Assembly: GCA_913775715.1 (NCBI GenBank)
Contig: CAJYMC010000007.1
Location: 1,116,001 to 1,180,000, forward strand
DNA length: 64,000 nucleotides
Direction of reading: 5' to 3'
From: an uncultured Exiguobacterium sp.
Lineage (GTDB): Bacteria; Bacillota; Bacilli; Exiguobacteriales; Exiguobacteriaceae
The position numbers and the translations under genes were made by a program. Each line of letters begins with the position of its first letter. The first letter of the stretch is position 1. Shown piece by piece: positions 7,004 through 15,862 of this stretch. The notes under the pieces were generated by a model. The model ran no database searches and was not told the DNA's origin. It saw only the letters and a program-made list of their open reading frames with translations.

Positions 7004-8124
7004 GTGAAGGTCACCGTCCCTAGCGTCGCGATCTGTTTGACACCGACGACAAGGTTTGCACTCGCCCCGTTGACCGTGAAGCCGGACACATCAACGAGCA
7101 ATGGTTGATCCAGTAGCAGGTTCAAGATTTGCGTGTATCGGATGACTTCCCCAGTGAACGCGAGGTTTGCGAGATAGCCTTGCAACGCTTGCGAGAAGCT
7201 CGTCACGAGGTCACTCATGCTTGCCCCGTCAATCAGGACGACATCTCCTGCGACATTGACCGGAAGGGCGGTCGGTGCGAGGACGATGTTGTTCGCGATC
7301 AGTGATGCCCGAGCGTTGATCTTGCTTTGCGCTTCTGCGACCTGTCCTGCGGTTGGCATTCCGCTTGCTTGGGCGACGAGGACGGTCACGATCCCTGGTG
7401 ACGGATCGGCACGGAAAACCTTTGCCTTCGTGATGCCCGTCGCTTCGAGTGCCCATGCCTTGTAGTCCTCAGGGTTCCCCGCACCGGACTGATTCTGTGC
7501 CGAGGTCAGCATCCGCGCTTTCAAGTCCGCGTCACTCTCTTGGTCGACCCCTGCCGTCGTCGGAATGCCGTTCGTGACTGATACGAGATCTTTCAAGTCC
7601 CCATCGACCGTGTTGATCGCACCCGGAACGACGTTGTAGATCGCGCCCATCTCGCTCGCTGTCGCCGTTGCGGTCGCTTCCCCGGGGATTGGGTAGTCGG
7701 GGTCCGGTTGAACTTCTGGCGGCGTCAGGACGACGTCTGCTTCGAGGACAAACGCGAGGTCGTTCCCTGTCAGCAGGAGCGTGCCTTGTGGGACTGTCAG
7801 CGCGACGTTCGAACTGAGCGTGACCGGAACGATTGCCTTGACCCCCGGCTTGCGTCCGTCCGGTAAAACGTCTTTCGCATGTTCATCGAGGAATTCGCCA
7901 TAGGACAGTTGCGGGATCGCCGCACGCATGCCATAAGCGAGGTCTGATGATTGTGTCGCGGCAATGATGGCAGCAGGACGTGTCGCATCCCAGACGGGTT
8001 CACCGACCGCGACGTTCGCCTGTGGGTCGTTCTCTTGAATCAGTTGTAGCATCTCTGCATGAATGTCTTCCGGTGACCGTGTTGGCGTCACGATCGATAA
8101 ATCGATATCAAATTCCGAGTCCAT
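7000..8124 (-). CDS. xkdT: Baseplate J-like protein (XkdT)
   Basis: A 374-residue member of the baseplate_J family (P2 gpJ, PBSX XkdT). Family traits include the N-terminal ENDPQANVAVGEPVWD segment and TTAGVDQESDADLKARML in the middle. It forms the baseplate wedge of contractile tails. It overlaps the xkdS-like stop by 17 bases and the xkdU-like start by four, which points to coupled translation. Length is normal for the family. Confidence 0.92.
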   Translation of the reverse strand: MDSEFDIDLSIVTPTRSPEDIHAEMLQLIQENDPQANVAVGEPVWDATRPAAIIAATQSSDLAYGMRAAIPQLSYGEFLDEHAKDVLPDGRKPGVKAIVPVTLSSNVALTVPQGTLLLTGNDLAFVLEADVVLTPPEVQPDPDYPIPGEATATATASEMGAIYNVVPGAINTVDGDLKDLVSVTNGIPTTAGVDQESDADLKARMLTSAQNQSGAGNPEDYKAWALEATGITKAKVFRADPSPGIVTVLVAQASGMPTAGQVAEAQSKINARASLIANNIVLAPTALPVNVAGDVVLIDGASMSDLVTSFSQALQGYLANLAFTGEVIRYTQILNLLLDQPLLVDVSGFTVNGASANLVVGVKQIATLGTVTFT

Positions 8125-8590
8125 TGATGGTCACCTCTTCCGTATCCCCTTCCAGGGGCGTGATGTAAAAACTAAACGAGGCACGATCGCCACTGACGGT
8201 GACATTCGCAACCTCGATCGATGCGACGGTCTCAAGTTCTGATACCGCCAGTTCACAATTCGCTTGGAGTTCATTCGTCAGGTCTTCGGTCGTCGCGAAT
8301 ACTTGTCCGATCATCGTGTGCAAGAACGAGCCGTAATAATCCTCAGCGACCCCTGCAACGCTCTGGAGCTTCGGGTAGATTGGCAGTTCCCCGCGTGGTG
8401 TCAGCATATACTTGGCTGTCCGTTGCGCGACGGCAGCATTCCCGTCTACCTTTCCCGCAAAACGCCCGCGTTTCCAATCGATCGCCCATGTCGTGCCACG
8501 GTTGAAGTCCATCCCGACCGATTCGCTCGTGTTCAGTTCCTCGTCCTCACTCTCGATGCCAGTCAGTAGTTGATCAAATACATCTTCCAT
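8108..8590 (-). CDS. xkdS: XkdS-like baseplate protein (DUF2634)
   Basis: A 160-residue protein with the DUF2634 signature region TTWAIDWKRGRFAGKVDG and a preceding acidic N-terminus. It is the counterpart of PBSX XkdS and P2 gpW/T4 gp25, a sheath-initiating baseplate component. The position, directly upstream of the baseplate J gene, supports the call. Confidence 0.85.
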   Translation of the reverse strand: MEDVFDQLLTGIESEDEELNTSESVGMDFNRGTTWAIDWKRGRFAGKVDGNAAVAQRTAKYMLTPRGELPIYPKLQSVAGVAEDYYGSFLHTMIGQVFATTEDLTNELQANCELAVSELETVASIEVANVTVSGDRASFSFYITPLEGDTEEVTINGLGI

Positions 8591-8602
8591 ATGCGTCCCT
8601 CC

Positions 8603-10612
8603 TTAAAAGTCGAAGAATTTCTCCGGGTCCAGTTTGTTCGTCAATCCTTGTGCCCAGACCGGTTCACAGACTTCGAAATGAAGGTGTGGAGCAGTCGACC
8701 ATCCGGTCGAACCGACGACGCCGATCTCTTGACCGACCTTGACGTATGACCCTGCCTTATGTGGCGACATCGTATTCATGTGGGCATAGACGAATTGTTT
8801 CTCGCCGCCTCCGAGCGCACCTTGGGCGATGACGCACCAGCCGTAACTATCGGAATAGTAGTTCCGCATGACCAACAGATTCGTGACCGCCTTGAGTGGC
8901 GTGCCAATCGGTGCCAGCAAATCAATCCCCGAGTGCGAAGGGCGCCCACCGCTATACCACGTGACGGACTTGAAGCGATAGGCTCCGACCCTGTACTTGC
9001 CCTTATCAATTGGGAGAACCGCTCCCTTGACGCCGACCGGGCGCGTATCTCCGAACTCGCTATTGGAAGGTGGGCTGTATTCCGGTTCCGGGGTCAAATC
9101 GTATTTCGAGAGAGTCAGATTCATCTTATGACCGTACTGGTCGATCGTGTGACGATGATCCCGGATGTACCACGTTCCTTTTGTGCTCGCAATCGTCGAG
9201 GCGAACTTGACCTTGCGTCCTGCGATACCCGATGCATGACCAGGGAGTACGACGCTGACGGACCGTTCTTCGCGCATCAACGCCTGCTGAATCTTCTTGA
9301 TGGCGAGATCCATGTCTGCTTTTGAGGCGTGCTTGCCCGATGCTTCCTTGACGATGACCCCGAGCTTCGTGCCGAGTGTGAAGTTATCGATCGACGTCCG
9401 TTTCGTCGTCGTTTCGCTCTTGTTCGCTTTCGCGCTGCCTCCCGCCGGAATCTTGTCGGGATCCGTGATCAAGGAATCCGGGTCACCCCCGAATCCGGTA
9501 TAGATTGTCGAGGCAAGGTTGCGATAAGCAAGCGCTTCTGCCGTTTGTAAGTAACCGAACCAGAAGTGTGCCATTTCTGCGACACTCATCTTCTTCCCGA
9601 GACGCTTCGCCGTGCTGCCTTTCTCGTTCAGGAAGATGTCTGCCGCTTTCTTCATGTTGTATTCACCCGTCAGCAATCGGTTGGCATCGACTGCCGTCCC
9701 AACCGCACCCGGAATGATTTGGAACAGCCCGAGCGCTTGACCGTAGATTGTCGGCGGACCGACCGCTTTCTCATTCCCGGCTGATTCAATCGTCATGATC
9801 GTCTTTAGGAATAGCGGATCGATGCCTTTACTCTTCCCGACCTTGACCATGAGGTCGTTCCACTTATCCGTACTTGCAATCGCGCTACCGATCCCTGTCC
9901 GGCTCCCGACGGTGTCTGGACCTTTATAGTCCCCGACACGTTTCAAGGTGCTTGATGTATCAGACGAGCCAGTTGCCTTCGCACCTGTCTCGATTTCTCC
10001 AGCATAGTTGATTGCCGTATAGGTGTTCTGGGCATCGATGACGCTTCGGATTTCAGAAGATGATTCCCGTTCGATTACGACGCCATTCGTCGCCCCGCGT
10101 TCCCGTAGTTCGAGCTTGCCTGCCTTCGCACGGACGTAGTAGCGTTTTCCGGTCTCTGCCCGTTCCATGCCCATGACCGTCTGCAAGATTTCCTGCATCG
10201 GCGTCGACACGAACTCGAGTCCGAAATACTTCTTCTTCGTCTTCGCGACGAACCCGACCTTTTGTCCAATTTCTTCGACCAGACGGACGAACAGCTTCTC
10301 GAGCGTGATTTCCTGTGAGACGACGGTCGATTCACTTCGGTACAGGTAATAGGCGTGATCGTGACAGGTCAACGTGACCCCGCCATTCCCTTCGCGTTCG
10401 CACTTGAAGACGCGTCCATCGAACAGCAAGGTCTTGTTCGCGTAGATGCGTACTCGTTCCCCTGTGTCATATGGCACACCCGCCGTCCCGCTCAGCATGA
10501 TTAGCGCGGTCTGATAGAACGTTTCGATCCCGCCTGAGATGTCGAGCGAGGTGACGTAAGGCGTGATCGCATAGCGTTTCTTGTTCTTGCGGTGGTAGTA
10601 GTAGACACTCAT
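8603..10612 (-). CDS. Baseplate hub (XkdQ-like) fused to transglycosylase and M23 peptidase
   Basis: A 669-residue protein, about twice the length of a plain XkdQ. Residues 1-210 resemble the hub domain of XkdQ/gpD-type proteins. Residues about 250-375 form a lytic transglycosylase-like domain, with the likely catalytic E276 in TIESAGNEK and GLFQIIPGA after it. Residues about 405-505 return to hub-like beta sequence. The C-terminal part (530-669) is an M23 (lysostaphin-type) endopeptidase with H560 and D564 in HSGID, H611, and H643/H645 in HLHFEV. The protein could both form the tail hub and open the host wall during injection. It lies between the XkdP-position gene and xkdS-like gene. Confidence 0.88.
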   Translation of the reverse strand: MSVYYYHRKNKKRYAITPYVTSLDISGGIETFYQTALIMLSGTAGVPYDTGERVRIYANKTLLFDGRVFKCEREGNGGVTLTCHDHAYYLYRSESTVVSQEITLEKLFVRLVEEIGQKVGFVAKTKKKYFGLEFVSTPMQEILQTVMGMERAETGKRYYVRAKAGKLELRERGATNGVVIERESSSEIRSVIDAQNTYTAINYAGEIETGAKATGSSDTSSTLKRVGDYKGPDTVGSRTGIGSAIASTDKWNDLMVKVGKSKGIDPLFLKTIMTIESAGNEKAVGPPTIYGQALGLFQIIPGAVGTAVDANRLLTGEYNMKKAADIFLNEKGSTAKRLGKKMSVAEMAHFWFGYLQTAEALAYRNLASTIYTGFGGDPDSLITDPDKIPAGGSAKANKSETTTKRTSIDNFTLGTKLGVIVKEASGKHASKADMDLAIKKIQQALMREERSVSVVLPGHASGIAGRKVKFASTIASTKGTWYIRDHRHTIDQYGHKMNLTLSKYDLTPEPEYSPPSNSEFGDTRPVGVKGAVLPIDKGKYRVGAYRFKSVTWYSGGRPSHSGIDLLAPIGTPLKAVTNLLVMRNYYSDSYGWCVIAQGALGGGEKQFVYAHMNTMSPHKAGSYVKVGQEIGVVGSTGWSTAPHLHFEVCEPVWAQGLTNKLDPEKFFDF

Positions 10613-10854
10613 GCGAGACGCACCACCACATAATAGCGATTGATCGTCCGGTCATGCATCAGGAGGACCCGTTCGTCCTCTTTGACCTTCTTGACGATGT
10701 CTGCGTTCCAGCGCGCACCCTTGATACTCTCGCTCGCCCCATCTGGTCGGATCGCAAGAGGGGATAGACTCGTGACCGTGCCTTCGAGTAGCCGCACAGA
10801 TGAAGGCGGTGCTTGTTCGCGTAATTGTACTAAGATGTCCTCTGCCCAACCCAT
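10609..10854 (-). CDS. Small baseplate protein
   Basis: An 81-residue protein with a short N-terminal helix and a beta-rich remainder (VRLLEGTVTSLSPLAIRPDG and ERVLLMHDRTINRYYVVV). This looks like a small OB or SH3-like fold. In PBSX a small protein of similar size (XkdR, DUF2577) occurs near this place, although on the other side of xkdQ, so equivalence is possible but not certain. It overlaps the hub gene by four bases. Confidence 0.6.
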   Translation of the reverse strand: MGWAEDILVQLREQAPPSSVRLLEGTVTSLSPLAIRPDGASESIKGARWNADIVKKVKEDERVLLMHDRTINRYYVVVRLA

Positions 10855-10865
10855 TGAATCCCCTC

Positions 10866-11405
10866 CTATTTCACCGTGATGGTTTTGACTTTCGGCTTAC
10901 GCTCTTGATGGATCTGCATCGTGTAGACGATGTCATGCGTCCCTGGTTCATAGCCCCACTCGAAGCTTCGGATGTTCGCCCAGAAGGCACGACGCATCGC
11001 AGGGATCTTGACAAGCAGCTTGCTCTCGTTCTCCTGTCGATCCTCGAACCATTTCGCGAGCGTCACCGGGTTCGAATAGCCCGTCTGCGCGAATGAATAC
11101 TTTTGTCCAGGGAAGAAGGACTGGATTGGAAATGAAATTGGACTCAAGGCACCGGTACGTGTGTGGGTCTTCCGGTCGATTGCGGCCATATCGTCGTATT
11201 GTCGCGTGCGAGAGAACGGCAAGGATGACGGAAGGACCGGAATCTTCTTCGTTGTCACCCGGTTCTTCTTGACTGCTTTTTTCTTGTAGGAATAGACCGT
11301 CTGATACCGTCCGTTGACCTTCTTCCGTTCCTTGACACGAACCCGTTTCGTCTCCGTCGTCGAGTAGTGGTGCTCGAAGATGATATCGATCGTGCTTTTA
11401 CTCAT
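10866..11405 (-). CDS. Tail protein in the XkdP position
   Basis: A 179-residue, very basic protein (many Lys/Arg in residues 18-55) that lacks a visible LysM domain. It lies between tape measure and hub genes, where PBSX carries the LysM protein XkdP. A role as a tail-tip or baseplate component is inferred from this position. Its ATG overlaps the tape measure stop. The central stretch ALSPISFPIQSFFPGQKYSF is not one that I can assign to a family. Confidence 0.6.
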   Translation of the reverse strand: MSKSTIDIIFEHHYSTTETKRVRVKERKKVNGRYQTVYSYKKKAVKKNRVTTKKIPVLPSSLPFSRTRQYDDMAAIDRKTHTRTGALSPISFPIQSFFPGQKYSFAQTGYSNPVTLAKWFEDRQENESKLLVKIPAMRRAFWANIRSFEWGYEPGTHDIVYTMQIHQERKPKVKTITVK

Positions 11406-13138
11406 CCTCTCACCCCCGCTATCATGAGTTCACGCGCAAATGCCTTACCGATGTCATGGATATCTTGATCACTTCGAACGGACATGTGTGAGATGTTGAT
11501 GTTGATGTCTCGGCCGGACTGACCACCACCACTTTTATTGCGGCGATATTCCGCGTTTTCTTGTTTGTCCAGAATCCCTTCCCCTTCGTGGAGGTTCGCT
11601 ACATAGTCATTTTTCGGAACGTAAGAGAGGCCAAGTGCGTGAGAACCGTCCGGTTTCTTGCGTTCAGATGGGAAGCCTTCAAGCATCCACGGGATTAACC
11701 CGCGTCCGCCCTTTGCTCCTTCGGGCAACCACCAACCTCCGTCATCGATGGATTTTTGAATACCACCTGGTTGACCGATTTCGGTGATTTTACTCATCTT
11801 GTCGCCCCACTTATCCACTTCTTTCATCATTTCTGTGATGTCTCGTATTTGGTCCGCGATGCCAGACAGCGTATCTCCGAAGCTCTGGAACGATTCTTCC
11901 GGTTTGTCTAGGTCACTTCCAGAGATGATGCCAAGCATCGTACTGAACGAACCTCCGACTGCATCGACTAAATCAACGATGCCATCGAACGTATCCGATG
12001 ACCATTGCGTGATATCATCCCAAGTGATCTGCACCCCGTCACCGAGTCCGAGGACGTCCTTGAGTGCATCCCGGAACTTACCACTCATCGTCGAGGTGAA
12101 GCGGTCCATGCCTGACTTGTCATCAAACATCGTGTTCATTTCTTTGAACGCCGGACGTAATTCGTCGAGCATGCCTTTCCCGACCGTCGCAAAGACGCCT
12201 TGTGCATTGGATTTCAACTTCTCCCATTGTCCTGTCGTCGATTCATTGATCTGATCGACATATTCCTTCGTGAACCCTTGTTCGCTGAGTAAACGATCAA
12301 CTGCTTCGAGGTTGGTTAACCAATCGTGACTCGAGCTTACTCCTGCGGCTGCTAAAGTGGAACGAGATGTATTGAAGCGTTCCGCGATCGACGTCATATC
12401 ACCCGCCATAACTTCACTGATGGCGACTTTCGCACCTTCCATTCCGCCACCCATAGCAACCGAAGGGTTTTTCGTGGCGAGGCGTTCCGTGATGTTTAAC
12501 CCTCTCACGATTTCTTGCGGATCTTTCGTATTGTTCAGAAAGACTTGCGCCGTGTCCATGAACGGTTGATCCGCGAACATCGACTCCATGCCCTTCGCCT
12601 TCGTCAGGTCGTAGATCTGTTTCCCGAGTTCCGGACTTCCGCTCAATCCTGTGATACTCATCTGTGTCATCTCAGCGGTCATGGCCGGGGAAATCATGCC
12701 ATCAATGATCCCTTTGACAGCGAGACCACCAAGCGCTACCCCTGCGACCCCTGCCGCTGCCGTGACACTCCCGAGCAATCCGATGACGCCACCGAGTCCC
12801 GTTGATAAGCGACCGACAGCACTCCGTCCTTCGTCTCCGATACGGTTGAACCCACTCCCGAGTCGCGTCATGAAGTTGCTCGACTGACTCATCTCTTCGT
12901 TCGTTTTTTTGACCGCATCTGACATCTTGAGGAACTTACCGTTCGCGTCTCGTAAACGTCCATTGGCGTCTCGGTAGCTTCCGTCTAGTTCGCTGGTTGC
13001 AGCAGAGACGGTTTTCGTTTTGTCCGCCAGTTCATCCATACCTCGGGAGGTTTTCTTTGCCTGTTGCTCCATAGCGCTGAGTCGACTGGACGCCATATCT
13101 TTTGCGTCGAAGACGACGGTATATCGTTTTTCTGCCAT
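11402..13138 (-). CDS. Tail tape measure protein
   Basis: A 578-residue protein. The N-terminus is helical and charged with coiled-coil character (about 1-95). A Gly/Ala-rich hydrophobic stretch follows (about 110-150, LSTGLGGVIGLLGSVTAAAG). The C-terminal part contains LHEGEGILDKQENAEYRR, a segment common to tape measure proteins. It is the longest single-domain tail gene and lies between the tail chaperones and baseplate genes, as expected. Tape measure length sets tail length, so this phage should have a short contractile tail. Confidence 0.88.
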   Translation of the reverse strand: MAEKRYTVVFDAKDMASSRLSAMEQQAKKTSRGMDELADKTKTVSAATSELDGSYRDANGRLRDANGKFLKMSDAVKKTNEEMSQSSNFMTRLGSGFNRIGDEGRSAVGRLSTGLGGVIGLLGSVTAAAGVAGVALGGLAVKGIIDGMISPAMTAEMTQMSITGLSGSPELGKQIYDLTKAKGMESMFADQPFMDTAQVFLNNTKDPQEIVRGLNITERLATKNPSVAMGGGMEGAKVAISEVMAGDMTSIAERFNTSRSTLAAAGVSSSHDWLTNLEAVDRLLSEQGFTKEYVDQINESTTGQWEKLKSNAQGVFATVGKGMLDELRPAFKEMNTMFDDKSGMDRFTSTMSGKFRDALKDVLGLGDGVQITWDDITQWSSDTFDGIVDLVDAVGGSFSTMLGIISGSDLDKPEESFQSFGDTLSGIADQIRDITEMMKEVDKWGDKMSKITEIGQPGGIQKSIDDGGWWLPEGAKGGRGLIPWMLEGFPSERKKPDGSHALGLSYVPKNDYVANLHEGEGILDKQENAEYRRNKSGGGQSGRDININISHMSVRSDQDIHDIGKAFARELMIAGVRG

Positions 13139-13168
13139 TTACATCACCCTCCCGATTCCTTTGGATAG

Positions 13169-13354
13169 TCATCCTTGCTCTTCTTCGAGCTGTACGATCA
13201 ACGAGAGAAACGCGATACGCTTCTCGTCTTCGGACCAGCGAAATGCTTCGTGCGGAGGGATGCCGTGCAGACGGAACAAGTGATGATAGAGGTAATCATC
13301 CGTGACGGGTTCATCCCGTAACCTCCTCAGTCCATCTGCCCGCAACCCTCGCAT
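13169..13354 (-). CDS. Frameshift extension of the tail assembly chaperone (T part)
   Basis: A frame of 61 codons that begins at the stop codon of the chaperone gene and lies in its -1 frame. It ends just before the tape measure gene. In long-tailed phages the equivalent segment (lambda T, or the XkdN extension) is made only as a fusion, by -1 frameshifting. Here the slippery heptamer A AAA AAC lies right at the stop codon, so the predicted fusion has 204 residues (142, one Leu, then these 61). An ATG at 13352-13354 could also start it independently, but no convincing ribosome binding site precedes it. Confidence 0.8.
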   Translation of the reverse strand: MRGLRADGLRRLRDEPVTDDYLYHHLFRLHGIPPHEAFRWSEDEKRIAFLSLIVQLEEEQG

Positions 13355-13782
13355 TAGTTTTTTAGTTCATCGTTTTCCTTCTTCACCTTGTCGAGCCGGA
13401 TAAAGCCAAGGCATTCTTTTGCGGCCGCGTGGATAGTTAACTCTTCTGCATAAGTGATCACTTTTTTGACAGCTTCGACTGCGTCCCACGTCCCAAGCGC
13501 TTCATAGAGCTCGCCTGTGAAGACTGGTTTTTCATTATGATCATGAAGGCTTCGGGCAATAACAAGGGCGTCAACGCGTTCGTTATAAACGATTTGGGAC
13601 ACTTCTTTGTCTCCTTCTCCTTCGCCTTTCGTCTGCAACGCTTCCTTTTGAAGTTCCTTGTACAAAGCTTTGTCGAGCTTGACGTAGAACGGCGTGTCTG
13701 CGAGCCCTTTCAGTTCGACCTCAACCTTCGTTTCTTCTTCCTGTCGTTTCAACAACTTCTCGATCAGCGATTTGTTCGCCAT
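13354..13782 (-). CDS. xkdN: Tail assembly chaperone (XkdN/G-like)
   Basis: A 142-residue acidic, helical protein in the position of PBSX XkdN, between tube and tape measure genes. It should bind the tape measure protein and help tube assembly. The C-terminus, KKENDELKN, is encoded by the slippery sequence that allows the longer fusion. It has a good ribosome binding site (GGAGGAAACACAT). Confidence 0.8.
   Translation of the reverse strand: MANKSLIEKLLKRQEEETKVEVELKGLADTPFYVKLDKALYKELQKEALQTKGEGEGDKEVSQIVYNERVDALVIARSLHDHNEKPVFTGELYEALGTWDAVEAVKKVITYAEELTIHAAAKECLGFIRLDKVKKENDELKN
13357..13363 (-). promoter_or_regulatory. Programmed -1 frameshift slippery site
   Basis: On the minus strand the sequence reads CTA AAA AAC TAA. 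The heptamer A AAA AAC is in the correct X XXY YYZ register for simultaneous slippage, directly before the zero-frame stop. A hairpin (ACGGG, loop ATGAA, CCCGT) lies about 38 bases downstream at 13305-13319. Confidence 0.8.
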
Positions 13783-13813
13783 ATGTGTTTCCTCCTTCGA
13801 TTTTGGAATAAGT

Positions 13814-13837
13814 AAAAAAGAGCGGTTACCCGCTCTT
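13814..13837 (-). terminator. Partial terminator between tail tube and chaperone genes
   Basis: On the minus strand AAGAGCGG, loop GTAA, CCGCTCTT, then TTTT. It follows the tube gene and probably reduces readthrough, so that sheath and tube are made in excess over chaperone and tape measure. Confidence 0.75.
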
Positions 13838-14273
13838 AGTCTCGATCATCACCGTTCTTCAATTTGATGCCTGTCGCGACGAATGGGAACTCTTTCTTGA
13901 CGACTTCCCCGACCGTCCAGTTGGCGATGTCGCCTGACGTGAACTGGCAATCGATGATTTGGTAGGAGAAGCGCTCACCTGACTCGTAATCCTCGAGTTC
14001 TGCGAGGAAGTCGATGCGATCCTGTCCTTCTTTATTTAAAGCTGATAGAAGGAGCTTCTGAAGCGTCGATGTGTATTCGAATCCGGCGATTGTGCCAGAA
14101 ATCTTAATACTTTTATTTTTGTACTGCGTGACAATATTACGCGGTACGAGGACATCTTGTTTGTCAATGTCCAACTTGATTTGAATACGGTCGATGTAAG
14201 TCAGACGAGTTCCTGTGCTGTAGTAGAGCGCAAGTCCCGTCCCGAGCATCGTGCGTTTGCCATCGAATGCCAT
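13836..14273 (-). CDS. xkdM: Tail tube protein (XkdM-like)
   Basis: A 145-residue protein matching PBSX XkdM in length and position behind the sheath gene. Traits are the early LTYIDRIQIKLDIDKQD and the central ISGTIAGFEYTSTLQKLLLSAL segments. It polymerises to the inner tail tube. The start follows AGGAGGTGCTTAATCC. A terminator directly after it suggests independent dosage control. Confidence 0.88.
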   Translation of the reverse strand: MAFDGKRTMLGTGLALYYSTGTRLTYIDRIQIKLDIDKQDVLVPRNIVTQYKNKSIKISGTIAGFEYTSTLQKLLLSALNKEGQDRIDFLAELEDYESGERFSYQIIDCQFTSGDIANWTVGEVVKKEFPFVATGIKLKNGDDRD

Positions 14274-14276
14274 GGA

Positions 14277-15392
14277 TTAAGCACCTCCTGTCGCTGCTGT
14301 GGCTGGTACGCTACCGACCTGGAAATCGATGAAGAACTTCTCAGCGGCGTCGATGAAGTATCCACGCGTCAGCAAGTAAATTTTGTCACCCTCTGAAACA
14401 TAGTCCGGGTGCAAGGTCGTCTCTGTCCCTGGTGCGAGGACGCCTTCGTCAATGAGTGCATCGTTGAAGTTGTTGAGCGCCCCTGTCAGGATGTCCTGGC
14501 CCGGTAGATCGTTGTTGATTTTGCCGATGAAGCCACTCTCGATCGCATCGTTGATCGTCGTCTGATAGACTGCCGCGTTGTACGCGATCCGGAGCTTCCC
14601 GCCCGAGTGATGTGGTTTGCTTGGGTTCGTTCCTTCGATGACCTTGCTCGACGTGATTGCCGCTTCTAGGACGACCTGATTGCCGTTGTGGATTGGCACT
14701 GCGATGCCTGCCGTGTAGAGTTCTTCACGCTGTGCCTTCGTCAGGCGACGTTCGACGTCCGCGAGGAAGTCAATGCTTTGGCGCGTGAGCGACCCTTGCG
14801 TCATGCCACGTCCGCCCTGTTTCCCTGCGATCCATGCTGCGAGTTCACCCGGCGAGACGACGTTGCCGTCGATGTCGACGCCACCCATCCCGACGTACAT
14901 GATGTCCCCGTGCTTGCCTGTCGCATACAGGTTCTTGATCGCCGTGTTGTCTGCGAGTCCTGCTGCACCGCCTGCGACGACGACGAAGTTCTTCCCGTCG
15001 AGTTCGTTCGCGATGCGCCATGATTTCAGGTCATCGACCTCATCCGAGGTCACGTCACGCCCAATCGTCGCGACATCGAAGTAGTACGGGTCGAGTTGTG
15101 CGAGTCCGTCCGCTAGCGTTTCCGCGTCCTTCAAGACGTATGCCACGATCTGTCGCGCCCCACCAGCGAAGCAGCGTTTTGCGAACTGGTAGTTCGAGAC
15201 GCCAAGCGCTGTCAGTGCCTCCCCGACGTTGTTCAAGGTGACGACCGTCCCTTTGTTCGCGGCAAGCCCGTTCGTGACCATGCCGATGACGCCCCGTTGC
15301 CCAGGACGGATAACTTGGTCCTGCATCTTCTCGATGACCATGTATAGCCCCGGGAGGACAGGTTCTGGTCCATTCTTGTCCCAATATGCCAT
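14277..15392 (-). CDS. xkdK: Contractile tail sheath protein (XkdK-like)
   Basis: A 371-residue protein of the phage sheath family. It shows the N-terminal PGLYMVIEKMQDQVI region, AKRCFAGGARQIVAYVL, and the conserved C-terminal FFIDFQVG. It identifies the phage as a myovirus. The gene is followed four bases later by the tube gene, as in PBSX. Length is slightly shorter than XkdK, but no domain appears missing. Confidence 0.92.
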   Translation of the reverse strand: MAYWDKNGPEPVLPGLYMVIEKMQDQVIRPGQRGVIGMVTNGLAANKGTVVTLNNVGEALTALGVSNYQFAKRCFAGGARQIVAYVLKDAETLADGLAQLDPYYFDVATIGRDVTSDEVDDLKSWRIANELDGKNFVVVAGGAAGLADNTAIKNLYATGKHGDIMYVGMGGVDIDGNVVSPGELAAWIAGKQGGRGMTQGSLTRQSIDFLADVERRLTKAQREELYTAGIAVPIHNGNQVVLEAAITSSKVIEGTNPSKPHHSGGKLRIAYNAAVYQTTINDAIESGFIGKINNDLPGQDILTGALNNFNDALIDEGVLAPGTETTLHPDYVSEGDKIYLLTRGYFIDAAEKFFIDFQVGSVPATAATGGA

Positions 15393-15407
15393 GTATGTGC
15401 TCCTTTC

Positions 15408-15860
15408 CTAGTTCAAAAAAGTAGCGACCCGGTTGACTACCGGACCGCGTGTGATGTCGTGTTCTGTTTCCTCGTGCCATGTCACCGTCAGGGTGACCGC
15501 CCCGACCGTATCGATCGGGTTCTCGATGGCGCGGAGTTTCACGTCCATCAATTGAAAGCGTCCTGCGATCGTATTGTTCGCCGTATACAGCGGAATCCGG
15601 TTCCCTTTGCGTCCGAGGGCGAGCAAGACCTTCTCGGCATCTGCGAGGGCTTGCGTCCGCTTCGGTGCGAAGAACGTCACCGTCGCCATGACGAGCCGTC
15701 GTGTGATGGCGCTGGCGTGCGGGATGTCCTCAGTCAAGGGAGCGGACAAGAACAGGCAACGCTCGGTGAACGTCGCCGGGACTTGATCCGTGTAGAATTT
15801 CGTGATGCCCGATTCCGCGCGGCAGAAGGCGAGGAACGAGTTTTGTTTCTGAATCGCCAT
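15408..15860 (-). CDS. Tail terminator-like protein (XkdJ position)
   Basis: A 150-residue protein starting at an ATG (15858-15860) six bases after AGGAGG; longer upstream frames belong to the neighbouring exon in another frame. It lies directly before the sheath gene and after the gp10-like gene, the place of the tail completion or terminator proteins in PBSX-like phages. The beta-rich sequence (RFQLMDVKLRAIENP and AVTLTVTWHEETE) fits that role. Confidence 0.7.
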   Translation of the reverse strand: MAIQKQNSFLAFCRAESGITKFYTDQVPATFTERCLFLSAPLTEDIPHASAITRRLVMATVTFFAPKRTQALADAEKVLLALGRKGNRIPLYTANNTIAGRFQLMDVKLRAIENPIDTVGAVTLTVTWHEETEHDITRGPVVNRVATFLN

Positions 15861-15862
15861 GT

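Noticed and set aside
8759..9325. Plus-strand frame of 188 codons
   Set aside because: It is the complement of the baseplate hub gene, with no start signal and an Arg- and His-rich sequence without domain features.
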